A stretch of 56,014 bases of DNA from Sphingobacteriales bacterium 16-39-50 (GTDB lineage: Bacteria > Bacteroidota > Bacteroidia > Sphingobacteriales > Sphingobacteriaceae): the NCBI GenBank assembly GCA_002257025.1, contig NCHA01000018.1, forward strand, positions 1 to 56,014, given 5' to 3'. Positions 25,581-34,411 of this stretch are shown piece by piece. How positions within the stretch are numbered: the first letter of the stretch is position 1; the number at the start of each line of letters is the position of its first letter. The position numbers were made by a program, and so were the translations under genes. A model generated the notes under the pieces. The model had not been told where the DNA came from and made no database searches. It saw only the letters and a program-made list of their open reading frames with translations.

Positions 25581-25654
25581 TTGCAGAAGTGCAGTATTGA
25601 TGTAAAATTTTTGAGTGAATTGTAAAAGGAAAGTTCTGAATCACAATTAAATGA

Positions 25655-25683
25655 AAAAACCATCCGGCTTTCGGATGGTTTTT
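25655..25683 (-). terminator. rho-independent terminator of dnaJ
   Basis: AAAAACCATCCG (25655-25666) pairs with CGGATGGTTTTT (25672-25683); T-runs exist in both directions. It lies 36 bases beyond the dnaJ stop. Confidence 0.85.
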
Positions 25684-25718
25684 AAGGATTTATTAAAACA
25701 AATAGAAAAATATTTTCT

Positions 25719-26891
25719 TTACTCGAAATATTCTTTCATTTTGTCGAAAAAGCTCTTTTCATTTTTCCCCGGCTGAGGTCTAAAATTCGGAGACTCTCTT
25801 AATCGGTCAAGTATTTCATGCTCATCTTTTGATAATGCTTTTGGAGTCCAGATATTAACGTAAATGAGTTGATCTCCTTTATGATAGGAATTTACTTCCG
25901 GAACACCCTTAGCTTTCAGACGTAAAATTTTTCCGCCCTGGGTACCTGATTCAATCTTGATCTTTGCTTTTCCATCAATGGTAGGTACTTCAACACTCGC
26001 ACCAATGGCAGCATCAATGAAACTGATGTGCAGGTCGTAAATGACATTATTGCCCTCACGTTTCAATGATTCATGAGGAATTTCTTCAATAAGAATAATC
26101 AGATCGCCCGGAATACCACCTCTTGGAGCAGCGTTTCCTTTGCCACTCATTGAAAGCTGCATGCCCTCACTAACCCCTGCAGGGATATTGATGCTGATTG
26201 TTTCTTCTCCTCTTGTTAATCCATCACCATGGCAAACAGTACATTTTGAAGTAATCTGTGTTCCTTCACCATTACAGGTAGGGCAGGTGCTGGTAGTTTG
26301 CATCTGACCTAAAATGGTATTGGTTACTCTTCTTACTGCTCCGCTTCCGTTACAGGTACTGCAAGTATTAAATGAGGATTTATCTTTAGCACCGCTTCCA
26401 TCGCAGGTATCACAAACAACCTGTTTGTTCACTTTTACTTTTTTCTCAACTCCTTTGGCGATCTCTTCAAGGCTTAATTTAACCTTGATGCGAAGATTAC
26501 TTCCTCTGGAAGCACGGCGTCCGCCTCTGCTCTGCTGCTGTCCACCGAAAAAACTATCGAAAGGACTCCCGCCGCCACCGCCACCGCCAAAGATGTCTCC
26601 AAACTGACTGAAGATATCCTCCATATTCATATGGCCACCGCCATAAGCACCACCATTCGGGCTCGAAGCTCCTCCGGCATGACCAAACTGATCGTACCTT
26701 TTTTTCTTATCAGGGTTGCTTAAAACCTCGTAAGCCTCGGCAGCTTCTTTAAAATTCTCCTCAGAAGCTTTATCCCCGGGATTTTTATCCGGATGATATT
26801 TGATCGCCATTTTCCGATAAGCTTTTTTTATCTCATCGGCATTTGAACTGCGTGTGACACCAAGTATGTCGTAGTAATCTCTTTTAGCCAT
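25719..26891 (-). CDS. dnaJ: chaperone protein DnaJ
   Basis: A 390-residue type I Hsp40 that delivers substrates to DnaK and stimulates its ATPase. J domain with HPD at 33-35, Gly/Phe-rich linker ([16 protein letters not shown]), four CxxCxGxG zinc-binding repeats ([32 protein letters not shown]) and two C-terminal beta domains. It follows grpE by 77 bases on the same strand, the usual pairing. Confidence 0.97.
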   Translation of the reverse strand: MAKRDYYDILGVTRSSNADEIKKAYRKMAIKYHPDKNPGDKASEENFKEAAEAYEVLSNPDKKKRYDQFGHAGGASSPNGGAYGGGHMNMEDIFSQFGDIFGGGGGGGSPFDSFFGGQQQSRGGRRASRGSNLRIKVKLSLEEIAKGVEKKVKVNKQVVCDTCDGSGAKDKSSFNTCSTCNGSGAVRRVTNTILGQMQTTSTCPTCNGEGTQITSKCTVCHGDGLTRGEETISINIPAGVSEGMQLSMSGKGNAAPRGGIPGDLIILIEEIPHESLKREGNNVIYDLHISFIDAAIGASVEVPTIDGKAKIKIESGTQGGKILRLKAKGVPEVNSYHKGDQLIYVNIWTPKALSKDEHEILDRLRESPNFRPQPGKNEKSFFDKMKEYFE

Positions 26892-26968
26892 TTTTATAAA
26901 TCAACAATATGCACGTTGTTTAATTGAGCAATTAATTCTGATTCGAATATAATTGCCAGCATATTATT

Positions 26969-27598
26969 TTATGCACCAATAATAACTTTTGCAAAGCGTA
27001 TAACCTTATCATTCAGTAAATACCCCTTTTCTAATTCATCTAGAACCTTGCCCTTCAAATCAGCTGAAGGTGCAGGAATACTGGTTATTCCCTCATGCAA
27101 ATCGGCGTCAAATTCTTTGCCTATTGATTCCATCTCCTTCAAACCTTTTTGGTTAAGGATATTTTTTAATTTATGTTGAACAAGTGTTACCCCTTCTTTC
27201 ACTGCTACCACATCTGTAGCAGTTTCTATCGATTTTTGCGCTCTTTCAAAATCATCGAGTACAGTTAATAGATCAGATATGACATCTTTTCCTGCTATTT
27301 GCAGTAATTCCAGACGCTCTTTACTAGTGCGGCGTTTAAAATTGTCAAATTCTGCATATAAACGCAGATATTTATTCTGCCATTCAGTAGCTTCTGCCTT
27401 TAATTTATCTTCGTCTGAAATCTGGGATTCCTTATTTTCAGAAGACGATTCTTCTGATCCCTCTTCTAAACCATCTGAAACTTCATTTTTATCGGTCTCA
27501 TTCTCATACAATGATTCATTTTGCTCTGTATTTTCAGGATTTTGATTCACTTCCATTTTGTTCTTCTTCTTTTTATTCAATATTTCTGAAAAGTTCAT
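26969..27598 (-). CDS. grpE: nucleotide exchange factor GrpE
   Basis: A 209-residue GrpE that releases ADP from DnaK. The first 75 residues are acidic and disordered (NENTEQNESLYENETDK-like), then a long helix with KYLRLYAEFDNFKRRTSKER, and the C-terminal beta domain with NQKGLKEMES and the final GYLLNDKVIRFAKVIIG. TATCTTTG (27623-27630 on the complementary strand) is a good -7 box about 25 bases upstream. An internal ATG at residue 15 is an alternative start. Confidence 0.95.
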   Translation of the reverse strand: MNFSEILNKKKKNKMEVNQNPENTEQNESLYENETDKNEVSDGLEEGSEESSSENKESQISDEDKLKAEATEWQNKYLRLYAEFDNFKRRTSKERLELLQIAGKDVISDLLTVLDDFERAQKSIETATDVVAVKEGVTLVQHKLKNILNQKGLKEMESIGKEFDADLHEGITSIPAPSADLKGKVLDELEKGYLLNDKVIRFAKVIIGA

Positions 27599-27768
27599 AT
27601 AAACTCATGACAATTTTTTTGCCAAAGATAAAATCAGTCAAGCTGTCAGTGTTTTTGCTGGATAGAGGATTAAGGAGCAGGGAACAAAGACAGGTTAGCC
27701 GTCAATAAAATTTTTGGTTTAATTGAGCTTGAAATCAAATTAATGATTAATCTGTTTTGATCTTTGCT

Positions 27769-28449
27769 CTATATTTTGACATCTTCATGAACCATACCAT
27801 CTTCACATTTGATAATTCTGGATGGAAAGGTCCTTATGATATGGTAATCATGTGAGGCCATCAAAACTGCAGTGCCCGACTGACTGATCTGCTTCAAAAG
27901 CATAACAATCTCTTCTGATGTTTCAGGGTCAAGATTTCCTGTTGGCTCATCCGCAAGTATTAATTCAGGATCATTCAATAATGCTCTTGCAATTACAACG
28001 CGCTGCTGCTCCCCACCAGATAATTCATGAGGCATTTTTTTGATCTTTGAACGTAATCCTACCTTTTCCAGAACATCAAGTATGCGCTCTGAAATTAGTT
28101 TTTGATCCTTCCAGCCGGTGGCTTTCATGACAAATTCCAAATTTTGTTCGATCGTACGGTCGGTCAGTAACTGAAAATCCTGGAAAACAATTCCCAGTTT
28201 ACGACGAAGAAAAGGGATGTCTTTTTCTGTTAGTTTCTTAAGGTCAAAACCAGCAACAAGCCCGTTTCCATTTGAGATATGCAGGTCTCCATAGATAATT
28301 TTCAATAAACTGCTTTTTCCTGAACCGGTTTGTCCGATCAAAAACACAAACTCACCTGGGTTGATATGCAGATTTACATTGCTCAGCACCAGATGCTTTT
28401 GCTGATATACATCTACAGCTTCTAATTTTATAACGGAGTTCCCGATCAT
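27769..28449 (-). CDS. ftsE: FtsE-like ABC transporter ATPase
   Basis: A 226-residue ABC ATPase with Walker A GQTGSGKS, signature [15 protein letters not shown], Walker [14 protein letters not shown] and H-loop ASHDYHII. The LolD/MacB/FtsE branch is indicated by these motifs; FtsE acts with FtsX in divisome control of cell wall hydrolases. No ftsX is adjacent, which is common in Bacteroidota where the two genes are apart. Its start overlaps the upstream small gene by four bases. Confidence 0.85.
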   Translation of the reverse strand: MIGNSVIKLEAVDVYQQKHLVLSNVNLHINPGEFVFLIGQTGSGKSSLLKIIYGDLHISNGNGLVAGFDLKKLTEKDIPFLRRKLGIVFQDFQLLTDRTIEQNLEFVMKATGWKDQKLISERILDVLEKVGLRSKIKKMPHELSGGEQQRVVIARALLNDPELILADEPTGNLDPETSEEIVMLLKQISQSGTAVLMASHDYHIIRTFPSRIIKCEDGMVHEDVKI

Positions 28450-28649
28450 AATTCTAGTTTTAAAATTTGCCCGAAAGGCAGGTCTTTAATTTTATTCATG
28501 ATGTAATCTGCCTGCTCTGCAAGCCCCGCTTTCTCCAGTGCTTTTTCAGGCCTGTCAACACGAAAGTACGCCAGAAGTGTGAATTTCTCATCACGCAATT
28601 GAACATAATCCGGGATTTTTGCACCCCCCTTTACTTTAATCACATACAT
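28446..28649 (-). CDS. conserved small hypothetical protein
   Basis: A 67-residue protein from the ATG at 28649 (a TTG at 28658 would add three). It begins MYVIKVKGGAKIPDYVQLRD and ends [10 protein letters not shown]; beta-alpha, soluble, no cysteines. I recall similar small proteins next to ftsE in Bacteroidota, sometimes mis-named as aldolases. The stop overlaps the ftsE start by four bases, so the two are translationally coupled. Function unknown. Confidence 0.75.
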   Translation of the reverse strand: MYVIKVKGGAKIPDYVQLRDEKFTLLAYFRVDRPEKALEKAGLAEQADYIMNKIKDLPFGQILKLEL

Positions 28650-28678
28650 TATGGTCAAAGTTAATTATTTAGTTTTAG

Positions 28679-28835
28679 TATCAGGTATCAGGTATAAAGT
28701 ATCAGGTATCAAGACTGGATTCAGTTTCAGTTGATATTTTTAAAAAAGAACAAAGAGATAGAGAACTATTTTATATCAGCACCCTAATATCAGACCTCCA
28801 ACCTCAGACCTCAGATAACCGACAACTCCTACCTT
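28679..28835. repeat. word repeat between luxC-like gene and the small gene
   Basis: TATCAGG words recur four times at 28679-28712, then about 75 unique bases, then CAGACCTCCAACCTCAGACCT-like words to about 28835. The first and last parts are partly complementary. The right part reaches into the stop region of the acyl-CoA reductase gene. Confidence 0.65.
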
Positions 28836-29854
28836 AGTTCTCTCAAAAACTTCATCGTATCCACCCCATCGGCATAATCGAATAGACCGGGGCATTGGCT
28901 TTGACCAAATGCTACTGTGTTGAGTGGCAATTTAGAATTTGAAACGATGCACTGGATCAGATCTTTATTTTTAAGTAATTCGGATCCCACTTTTTCCAGG
29001 CTCTGATATTCTTCGTAATATAATACTGCCAGAGGCGAAACAAAACGTGAATCTTCTTTTAATAGCAGAAATCCATTGTCGAGGTGTTTGTCGAGATTCA
29101 CTAAAAAAATCGACTTGTTATAATCGTAGTTATTATTGTATTTATGATGATTGGCTATCGGTTTAAATTCTTCTATCGATTCAAAAAATGTCCTGAAATC
29201 ATAACCTTGCGGTACATAGAGTTTTGAAACATTCCGGCAACCGAGCCCGAAATAATCAAAAATATCATGGCCAAGAGCTTTGAGCTCATCCCTGTTCTCC
29301 TGGCCGTTTAATACAGCCACACTGTTTCGGTTTTTGCGGATGATATGCGGTACCTTACTGAAATAATAGTCAAAATATCTTGAAGTATTGTTACTGCCGG
29401 TCGCGATTACAGCATCAAAATCTTTCAATCTATCAATATAACTGATCTGCTGCTCAAAACCGGGCTCAATTTCAATTAGTTTATCCAGTATATAGGGTAT
29501 AAATTTCTGATCCTGGGAAGATAGTTTGATCAGCGCTTTGTGCCCGGATGCCAGTACGCAAAGAATATCATGGAATCCAACTATCGGAATATTTCCTGCC
29601 AGAATTAAACCTATAGAATGCATTTTTGTTTCAGCGTTTTCTTGTTCATTTTCCAGCCATTTTTCCAGATCCTTTTTGTTCAGCATTCCTGCAATTGCAC
29701 TCACAGCCATAGCAGCACTTTGAGGAGTGAACCAGGCATTGTATTGGTGTGCAGAGTTAATCAATGCACTTAATTGCTCATCTAGTTTTGCGATGATATG
29801 CCCTAAAGCCTCAAAAGCCGCGATTCGTTGATTGCTTGTCAAAATCTTACTCAT
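28829..29854 (-). CDS. LuxC-like acyl-CoA reductase
   Basis: A 341-residue protein of the acyl-CoA/acyl-protein reductase (LuxC) family, related to aldehyde dehydrogenases. Typical segments: GLILAGNIPIVGFHD, IATGSNNTSRYFDYYF and GLGCRNVSKLYVPQGYD, in which Cys of GCRNVS is the likely catalytic thiol. It would reduce acyl-CoA to aldehyde with NAD(P)H. In the lux operon it feeds luciferase; here no luciferase is present. It is divergent from a dicluster ferredoxin, an arrangement shared across Bacteroidota. Confidence 0.85.
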   Translation of the reverse strand: MSKILTSNQRIAAFEALGHIIAKLDEQLSALINSAHQYNAWFTPQSAAMAVSAIAGMLNKKDLEKWLENEQENAETKMHSIGLILAGNIPIVGFHDILCVLASGHKALIKLSSQDQKFIPYILDKLIEIEPGFEQQISYIDRLKDFDAVIATGSNNTSRYFDYYFSKVPHIIRKNRNSVAVLNGQENRDELKALGHDIFDYFGLGCRNVSKLYVPQGYDFRTFFESIEEFKPIANHHKYNNNYDYNKSIFLVNLDKHLDNGFLLLKEDSRFVSPLAVLYYEEYQSLEKVGSELLKNKDLIQCIVSNSKLPLNTVAFGQSQCPGLFDYADGVDTMKFLRELR

Positions 29855-29957
29855 TCAAATATTTACTTCAAATAATGTTATATTTGTCCAACATTAAAAA
29901 ATGAGTTTCTGCTCAATTTTAGTGCAAAAATAACTTAAAAATAGACTTTTAGATAAG

Positions 29958-30308
29958 ATGGCAATTAAAATCACCGATGAGTGTATTAACTGCGGGGCTT
30001 GTGAGCCCGAATGCCCAAATAACGCAATTTATGATGCCGGTGCAGCATGGAGATTTTCAGATGGCACAGGATTAAAAGGGCTTATTGATTTTGGAGATGG
30101 TTCGACATTGAATGCAGAAGAAGCACAGGCTGCTATTTCTGATGAGGTATATTACATAGTTTCGGATAAGTGTACCGAGTGTGTTGGTTTTCATGATGAA
30201 CCACAATGTGCCGCAGTTTGTCCGGTTGACTGCTGTGTTGATGACGAAGATGTTCGCGAAAGCCGTGAAGAATTGCTAGCTAAGAAGGCATGGCTTCACG
30301 TTGAATAA
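29958..30308 (+). CDS. 2[4Fe-4S] ferredoxin
   Basis: A 116-residue Alvin-type dicluster ferredoxin. First cluster: Cys9, Cys12, Cys15 and Cys19 ([12 protein letters not shown]). Second: [23 protein letters not shown], with the eight-residue loop (C-x2-C-x8-C-x3-C) typical of this type. A 35-residue insertion lies between the two sites. Soluble electron carrier; partner unknown. It shares a 103-base divergent promoter region with the acyl-CoA reductase. Confidence 0.93.
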   Translation: MAIKITDECINCGACEPECPNNAIYDAGAAWRFSDGTGLKGLIDFGDGSTLNAEEAQAAISDEVYYIVSDKCTECVGFHDEPQCAAVCPVDCCVDDEDVRESREELLAKKAWLHVE

Positions 30309-30326
30309 GAGGTAAAAGATTAGAAT

Positions 30327-30356
30327 AGCGGACTGACAATTCAGGCCGCTTTTTTT
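30327..30356 (+). terminator. rho-independent terminator of the ferredoxin
   Basis: AGCGG(A)CTGA pairs with TCAG(G)CCGCT (30327-30350) with one internal mismatch, followed by seven T. Its T-run touches the stop codon of the convergent uspA-like gene. Confidence 0.8.
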
Positions 30357-30828
30357 ATGTCTTTTCGGGATTGGGAATGATCAAAACAGGGCATTTTGAT
30401 TTTCTGGCAACACTCTCAGAAACACTCCCTGAAATGAAATGATCAAATCCTGTTCTTCCGTGTGTTCCCAAAATAATGAGATCTGCTTTGCATTCCTCTG
30501 CTACTGAAAGTATTTCATCCTGTGGCCTTCCAATCCGGGTATAGGTTGAAATTTCTACGGTCTCACCATGTTTCTCAATCAACCTTTTAAATAGATTTTT
30601 GCTTGCTTCTTCCTGTATGTTCATTAACTCAGGAATCATTGCCGGCGACTCATTAAGTAATGGATCAGCTGTATATGATGAGGCAATGGGAATTTCATCA
30701 GCATGAACCAGAATGATATTAGAACCAAGATTTTTGGCCAGTAATACTCCATAATTTACCGCCAATTCCGAATAAGGGCTGTCTTCAACCGCTATAAGTA
30801 TTCTGTTAATGTTTTCAGGACTTATCAT
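30355..30828 (-). CDS. universal stress protein UspA family
   Basis: A 157-residue single-domain Usp. The ATP-binding signature G-2x-G-9x-G(S) is present as GTHGRTGFDHFISGSVSES, so it is an ATP-binding member. Starts MISPENINRILIAVEDSPYS. Cytoplasmic; stress-related, precise role unknown. Tail-to-tail with the ferredoxin. Confidence 0.9.
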   Translation of the reverse strand: MISPENINRILIAVEDSPYSELAVNYGVLLAKNLGSNIILVHADEIPIASSYTADPLLNESPAMIPELMNIQEEASKNLFKRLIEKHGETVEISTYTRIGRPQDEILSVAEECKADLIILGTHGRTGFDHFISGSVSESVARKSKCPVLIIPNPEKT

Positions 30829-30913
30829 AATTCATTTCTGATTTAATTTCGGTGATTTCGGTATTTAGGCTTAATTATCGCTCAATTTAATGTAAAATTG
30901 GTTTATTTGCAAT

Positions 30914-31699
30914 ATGAATCAACAGTTTGGTGTCTGTAATCTTGCACTTGTCCCGCTCCGGACTGATCCTTCTGATAAGAGCGAGATGTGTTCTCAACTA
31001 TTATTTGGCGAAGTTTTTAGAATTCTTGAAGTTGGAGAAAAATGGACCAAAGTTCTGACAAGCTATGATGATTATGAAGGCTGGATTGATAATAAGCAAT
31101 ACATTGGGATCAGTGATACCGCACATGCAGGCCTATCGAACCTGAATACAATACTTGGTTTATCTGCTATTCATGTCGTATTCAAAACCGATACTTCAGA
31201 AGTGCTTAATCTACTGGCGGGCACTATTATTCCGCATACTGTAGATAATTATTTCTATCTGGGAGAAACGCGGTATAAACTTGAGGGGCAAGTCCGCCAT
31301 CCGAATATTAACGAGTTCAGATCTTCAGTTGCTGAGGCAGCCATGTTTTATATGAATGCACCTTATCTATGGGGAGGACGTTCAGTTTTTGGGATAGATT
31401 GTTCGGGGTTTACACAAATGGTGTTCCGGCAGTTCGGTATCCGCATAAAACGTGATGCATGGCAGCAGGCCGAACAAGGACAATTACTAGGATTTATTCA
31501 GGAAGCCAGAGCCGGTGATCTTGCTTTTTTTGATAATGATGAAGGCCGCATTACCCATGTGGGAATTATGCTTGATAATGGCCGTATCATTCATGCTTCA
31601 GGTAGGGTTAGAGTCGATCCGATCGATACTCAGGGTATATTTAATCAAGAACTCAATAAGTATACGCATAAGTTGAGGATCGTTAAGCGCTTTAATTGA
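30914..31699 (+). CDS. SH3b-NlpC/P60 cysteine peptidase
   Basis: A 261-residue protein with an N-terminal bacterial SH3-like domain (about 1-65), a linker domain and a C-terminal NlpC/P60 domain with the triad Cys163 (GIDCSGF), His215 (ITHVGIM) and His227 (IIHASG). Such enzymes cleave gamma-D-glutamyl-diamino acid bonds in peptidoglycan peptides. No signal peptide is visible, so it may recycle wall peptides in the cytoplasm (compare YkfC-type proteins). A -7-like TTTATTTG ends five bases before the ATG, suggesting a very short leader. Confidence 0.9.
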   Translation: MNQQFGVCNLALVPLRTDPSDKSEMCSQLLFGEVFRILEVGEKWTKVLTSYDDYEGWIDNKQYIGISDTAHAGLSNLNTILGLSAIHVVFKTDTSEVLNLLAGTIIPHTVDNYFYLGETRYKLEGQVRHPNINEFRSSVAEAAMFYMNAPYLWGGRSVFGIDCSGFTQMVFRQFGIRIKRDAWQQAEQGQLLGFIQEARAGDLAFFDNDEGRITHVGIMLDNGRIIHASGRVRVDPIDTQGIFNQELNKYTHKLRIVKRFN

Positions 31700-31950
31700 G
31701 TATTGAGTAGTGAGATGCAGAAAACAAAAGAATCATGATAAATAGAATTGAATTGAGAATTGAATTCCGTCATGTCGACGAGCGAAACATATTTTGAATT
31801 TACCGAAATTTTTGCGCGAGGAGAGATCTGTTGCAAATGCAGTAGAGACCAAATAGCTATCGGGTTGATAATTGAAAATTAATCCTTCATGGCATTGAAA
31901 ACTAAATTTACAATGAACCGGGAATTTACCAACAACCAACCAACTAACAA
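31700..31950. repeat. decayed repeat-bearing intergenic region
   Basis: Convergent gap of 251 bases with no gene. It holds GTATTGAGTAGTGAGA words next to the NlpC stop, GTCATGTCGACGAGCGAA and GAGGAGAGATCTG (a recurrent Bacteroidota intergenic pattern), a half-decayed palindrome AATAGCTATCGGGTTGATAATTG (31852-31873) and CAACCAACCAACTAACAACTAAC words (31925-31950) up to the WD40 gene stop. Confidence 0.6.
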
Positions 31951-32868
31951 CTAACTACCAAAGCCTACTTTCCAAATCTTCAGCAATTTATCATCACTAA
32001 CTGAAATGAGCTGATTATCTACTGGTTCCCAGATAATTTTATTGATAGACAGGCGGTGTGCATTATAACCTTTTTCAAGGCTGATGGTTTTCTTTAAGCT
32101 ATAAGTTTCAGTATCCCAAATCTTAATACTTTTATCTCTGCTTGCCGTGGCCATAAAAGGCAGGTCGGGGTGAAAGGCGATACTATAAATCGAGAATAAA
32201 TGCGCCGGAATACTTTGAACCAATGAATAATCGGAACTGCTCCAGATCTTCAACTGAGCATCCCTGCTTCCGGATAAAAGGTGTTTACCATCAGGAGAAA
32301 ACTGGATTGAACTGATTGGCATAGTATGCTCATCAATAATATGAATCAGGCTATAATCTTCAAGATTGTATATTCTGATCGTATTATCCTTACAACCAAA
32401 AGCAACTGTTTTTTCATCGGGGCTGATACTGATCACCCTGACTGTATCTGTAGAGACCCTAAATGAAAATAAAAGCTTCAGGCTATTAATATCCCAGATA
32501 CTTACGGTACCATCCTCAGATGAAATAATAAGTTCATTTTTGGAGGATACAGATTTGATATCGAAAACCGGAAGTTTATGCTGATCTAATACAGCCACAA
32601 TCTTTTGTTCCTCGAAATTGAAGACATCTACCTGACCGCTCCGCTCTGCAGCCAGAAGTAATGGGGCAGAAACCGGGCAATGCAGACTGTATACAGATGA
32701 TTTTACCGGGAAAAGTACCTTGATAAAGCCCGGTTTTTTTACATTCCATTCAACAACTCCTTTATCATTTCCTCCAGTAAAGATTATCCCTGCTTTCTGA
32801 GAATTCTCGACAGTAAAAATAGGGTTCTGATGCCCAGATAAAGTGGCTGTATTTTGAATCTCGATCAT
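31951..32868 (-). CDS. WD40 beta-propeller protein
   Basis: A 305-residue protein made of about seven WD40-type repeats (for example SGSRDAQLKIWSSSDYSLV, TASRDKSIKIWDTETYSLK, SVSDDKLLKIWKV). No signal peptide; a cytoplasmic scaffold for protein contacts. Its ATG is 21 bases after the hisIE stop on the same strand, so it is probably cotranscribed with the his operon. A direct role in histidine synthesis is not known; it may simply use the operon's promoter. Confidence 0.88.
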   Translation of the reverse strand: MIEIQNTATLSGHQNPIFTVENSQKAGIIFTGGNDKGVVEWNVKKPGFIKVLFPVKSSVYSLHCPVSAPLLLAAERSGQVDVFNFEEQKIVAVLDQHKLPVFDIKSVSSKNELIISSEDGTVSIWDINSLKLLFSFRVSTDTVRVISISPDEKTVAFGCKDNTIRIYNLEDYSLIHIIDEHTMPISSIQFSPDGKHLLSGSRDAQLKIWSSSDYSLVQSIPAHLFSIYSIAFHPDLPFMATASRDKSIKIWDTETYSLKKTISLEKGYNAHRLSINKIIWEPVDNQLISVSDDKLLKIWKVGFGS

Positions 32869-32889
32869 ATTTGGCGGGTGCTCAAAAAA

Positions 32890-33483
32890 CTATTTTCCCG
32901 AATGTCTGCCTTCCAGGTTATGGGCAATTTTTTCGAGACTGACATTCTTTTCTTTCAGTAATACCAGCAGGTGAAACACCAGATCAGAGGCCTCGTTGAT
33001 TAAGTCATGCTCTGTTTCATTCAGAGCAGCAATAACAGTTTCAACACCCTCTTCACCAACCTTTTGCGCAATCTTATTCAATCCTTTGTTACGAAGCTTG
33101 TTGACATAAGATCCTTCAACTGGATTTGCATAACGATCCTCAATAATCTTCTCTAGTTCAAAGATGAAATTCTGGTTATAAGCCGTATCAAAACAGCTTC
33201 TGTTACCTTTGTGACAGGTTGGCCCGACCGGATTTACCTTGATCAACAGGGTATCATTATCACAGTCTTCACGGATAGATACCACATTAAGAAAGTTTCC
33301 GCTCTCTTCACCTTTTGTCCACAAACGGTTTTTCGTCCTTGAAAAGAAAGTAACCTTATTTTCAGACACCGTTTTCTGATATGCTTCTGCATTCATATAG
33401 CCAAGCATAAGCACTTCCAGTGTTTGCTCATCCTGAATAATTGCAGGTACCAGACCTTCTCCTTTATTGAAATCAATTGTCAT
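32890..33483 (-). CDS. hisIE: bifunctional HisIE
   Basis: A 197-residue fusion of phosphoribosyl-AMP cyclohydrolase (residues 1-105; LGYMNAEAYQKT, FFSRTKNRLWTKGEESGN, DCDNDT and CHKGNRSCF for Zn/Mg) and phosphoribosyl-ATP pyrophosphatase (110-197; KVGEEGVETVIAALN). It performs steps 2 and 3 of histidine synthesis. Last biosynthetic gene of the operon, 11 bases after hisF. Confidence 0.96.
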   Translation of the reverse strand: MTIDFNKGEGLVPAIIQDEQTLEVLMLGYMNAEAYQKTVSENKVTFFSRTKNRLWTKGEESGNFLNVVSIREDCDNDTLLIKVNPVGPTCHKGNRSCFDTAYNQNFIFELEKIIEDRYANPVEGSYVNKLRNKGLNKIAQKVGEEGVETVIAALNETEHDLINEASDLVFHLLVLLKEKNVSLEKIAHNLEGRHSGK

Positions 33484-33494
33484 TTTCTCCGGAC

Positions 33495-34295
33495 TTATAT
33501 TCTAACCTCGATATTATTTTGCTGCAGCACTTTTTTAAGATCAGGGATCAGAATTTCACCATAATGAAAAACCGAAGCTGCAAGTGCTGCATCAGCATTA
33601 CTTATTTTAAACACATCCACAAAGTCCTGAATATTACCGGCACCGCCGGAGGCAATCAAAGGAATGCTTAGTGTATTATTTATTTTCTTTAACAGGCCAT
33701 TGTCAAAACCCGCTTTCGTGCCATCATGGTCCATAGAAGTCAGTAGGATTTCTCCTGCGCCTCTGCTTTCTGCTTCTCTTATCCAGTCTTCGGTTTCAAT
33801 TTCAGTAGCTATACGCCCGCCATTTAAATGGACATAGTTTTTGCCATTGATGTGTTTAGTGTCGATGGCCACAACAACGAATTGCTTTCCAAATGCCAAA
33901 GCAAGTTCATCAATGAAAGCCGGGTTTCTTACAACTGCAGAATTTACGGATATTTTATCCGCTCCAGAGTTAAGAAGTATGTCGGCGTCAGAAATCTCAT
34001 TTATTCCTCCCCCAATGGTAAATGGAATATTTACCTGACGGGCAACAGCTTTAACCAGTTCAACTATAGTTTTTCGTCTCTCGTGAGTAGCGGTAATATC
34101 CAGAAATACAAGCTCATCGGCACCCTGCCGTGAATACTGATAGGCAAGTTCAACAGGGTCCCCGGCATCGCGTAATGCAACAAAATTGACGCCCTTAACT
34201 GTGCGGCCATCTTTTACATCCAGACAAGGAATGATTCGCTTTGCCAGATCATTACCGGCTTTAATAACTTCAGTTTGTAGGCTTGAGGATTCCAA
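33495..34295 (-). CDS. hisF: imidazole glycerol phosphate synthase cyclase HisF
   Basis: HisF, a TIM barrel that with HisH makes imidazole glycerol phosphate and AICAR. Catalytic Asp residues are in IPCLDVKDG and TSMDHDGTK. The start is odd: the family begins [11 protein letters not shown], but here the frame reads [14 protein letters not shown] with no ATG. The only usual start is TTG at 34295, which adds about 17 residues. An out-of-frame ATG lies exactly where the family start would be (AATGATCTGGCA), as if two bases had been inserted. Either a TTG start, or an error or young mutation. Confidence 0.92.
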   Translation of the reverse strand: MESSSLQTEVIKAGNDLAKRIIPCLDVKDGRTVKGVNFVALRDAGDPVELAYQYSRQGADELVFLDITATHERRKTIVELVKAVARQVNIPFTIGGGINEISDADILLNSGADKISVNSAVVRNPAFIDELALAFGKQFVVVAIDTKHINGKNYVHLNGGRIATEIETEDWIREAESRGAGEILLTSMDHDGTKAGFDNGLLKKINNTLSIPLIASGGAGNIQDFVDVFKISNADAALAASVFHYGEILIPDLKKVLQQNNIEVRI

Positions 34296-34313
34296 AACTT
34301 AGATAAATATATT

Positions 34314-34331
34314 ACCCATATTCATATGGGT
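34314..34331. promoter_or_regulatory. hairpin between hisA and hisF
   Basis: ACCCATAT (34314-34321) and ATATGGGT (34324-34331) make a perfect inverted repeat in the 116-base gap between hisA and hisF, the largest gap in an otherwise tight operon. It may be an mRNA processing or stabilising hairpin; a smaller GATCGTAAAAACGATT hairpin lies next to it. Confidence 0.4.
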
Positions 34332-34411
34332 CTCTGATCGTAAAAACGATTTAATTAATTGTTTGCCTAAGGGCAGGCTAAATTTTCCGGTGCTCAGAAA
34401 AATACTGAATC

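Noticed and set aside
26314..26607. Open frame on the plus strand opposite dnaJ
   Set aside because: It is the antisense of the Gly-rich and zinc-finger region, whose codon bias creates an open frame; it has no start signal of its own. The same holds for the other long antisense frames opposite hisD, dxr and the DUF1553 gene.
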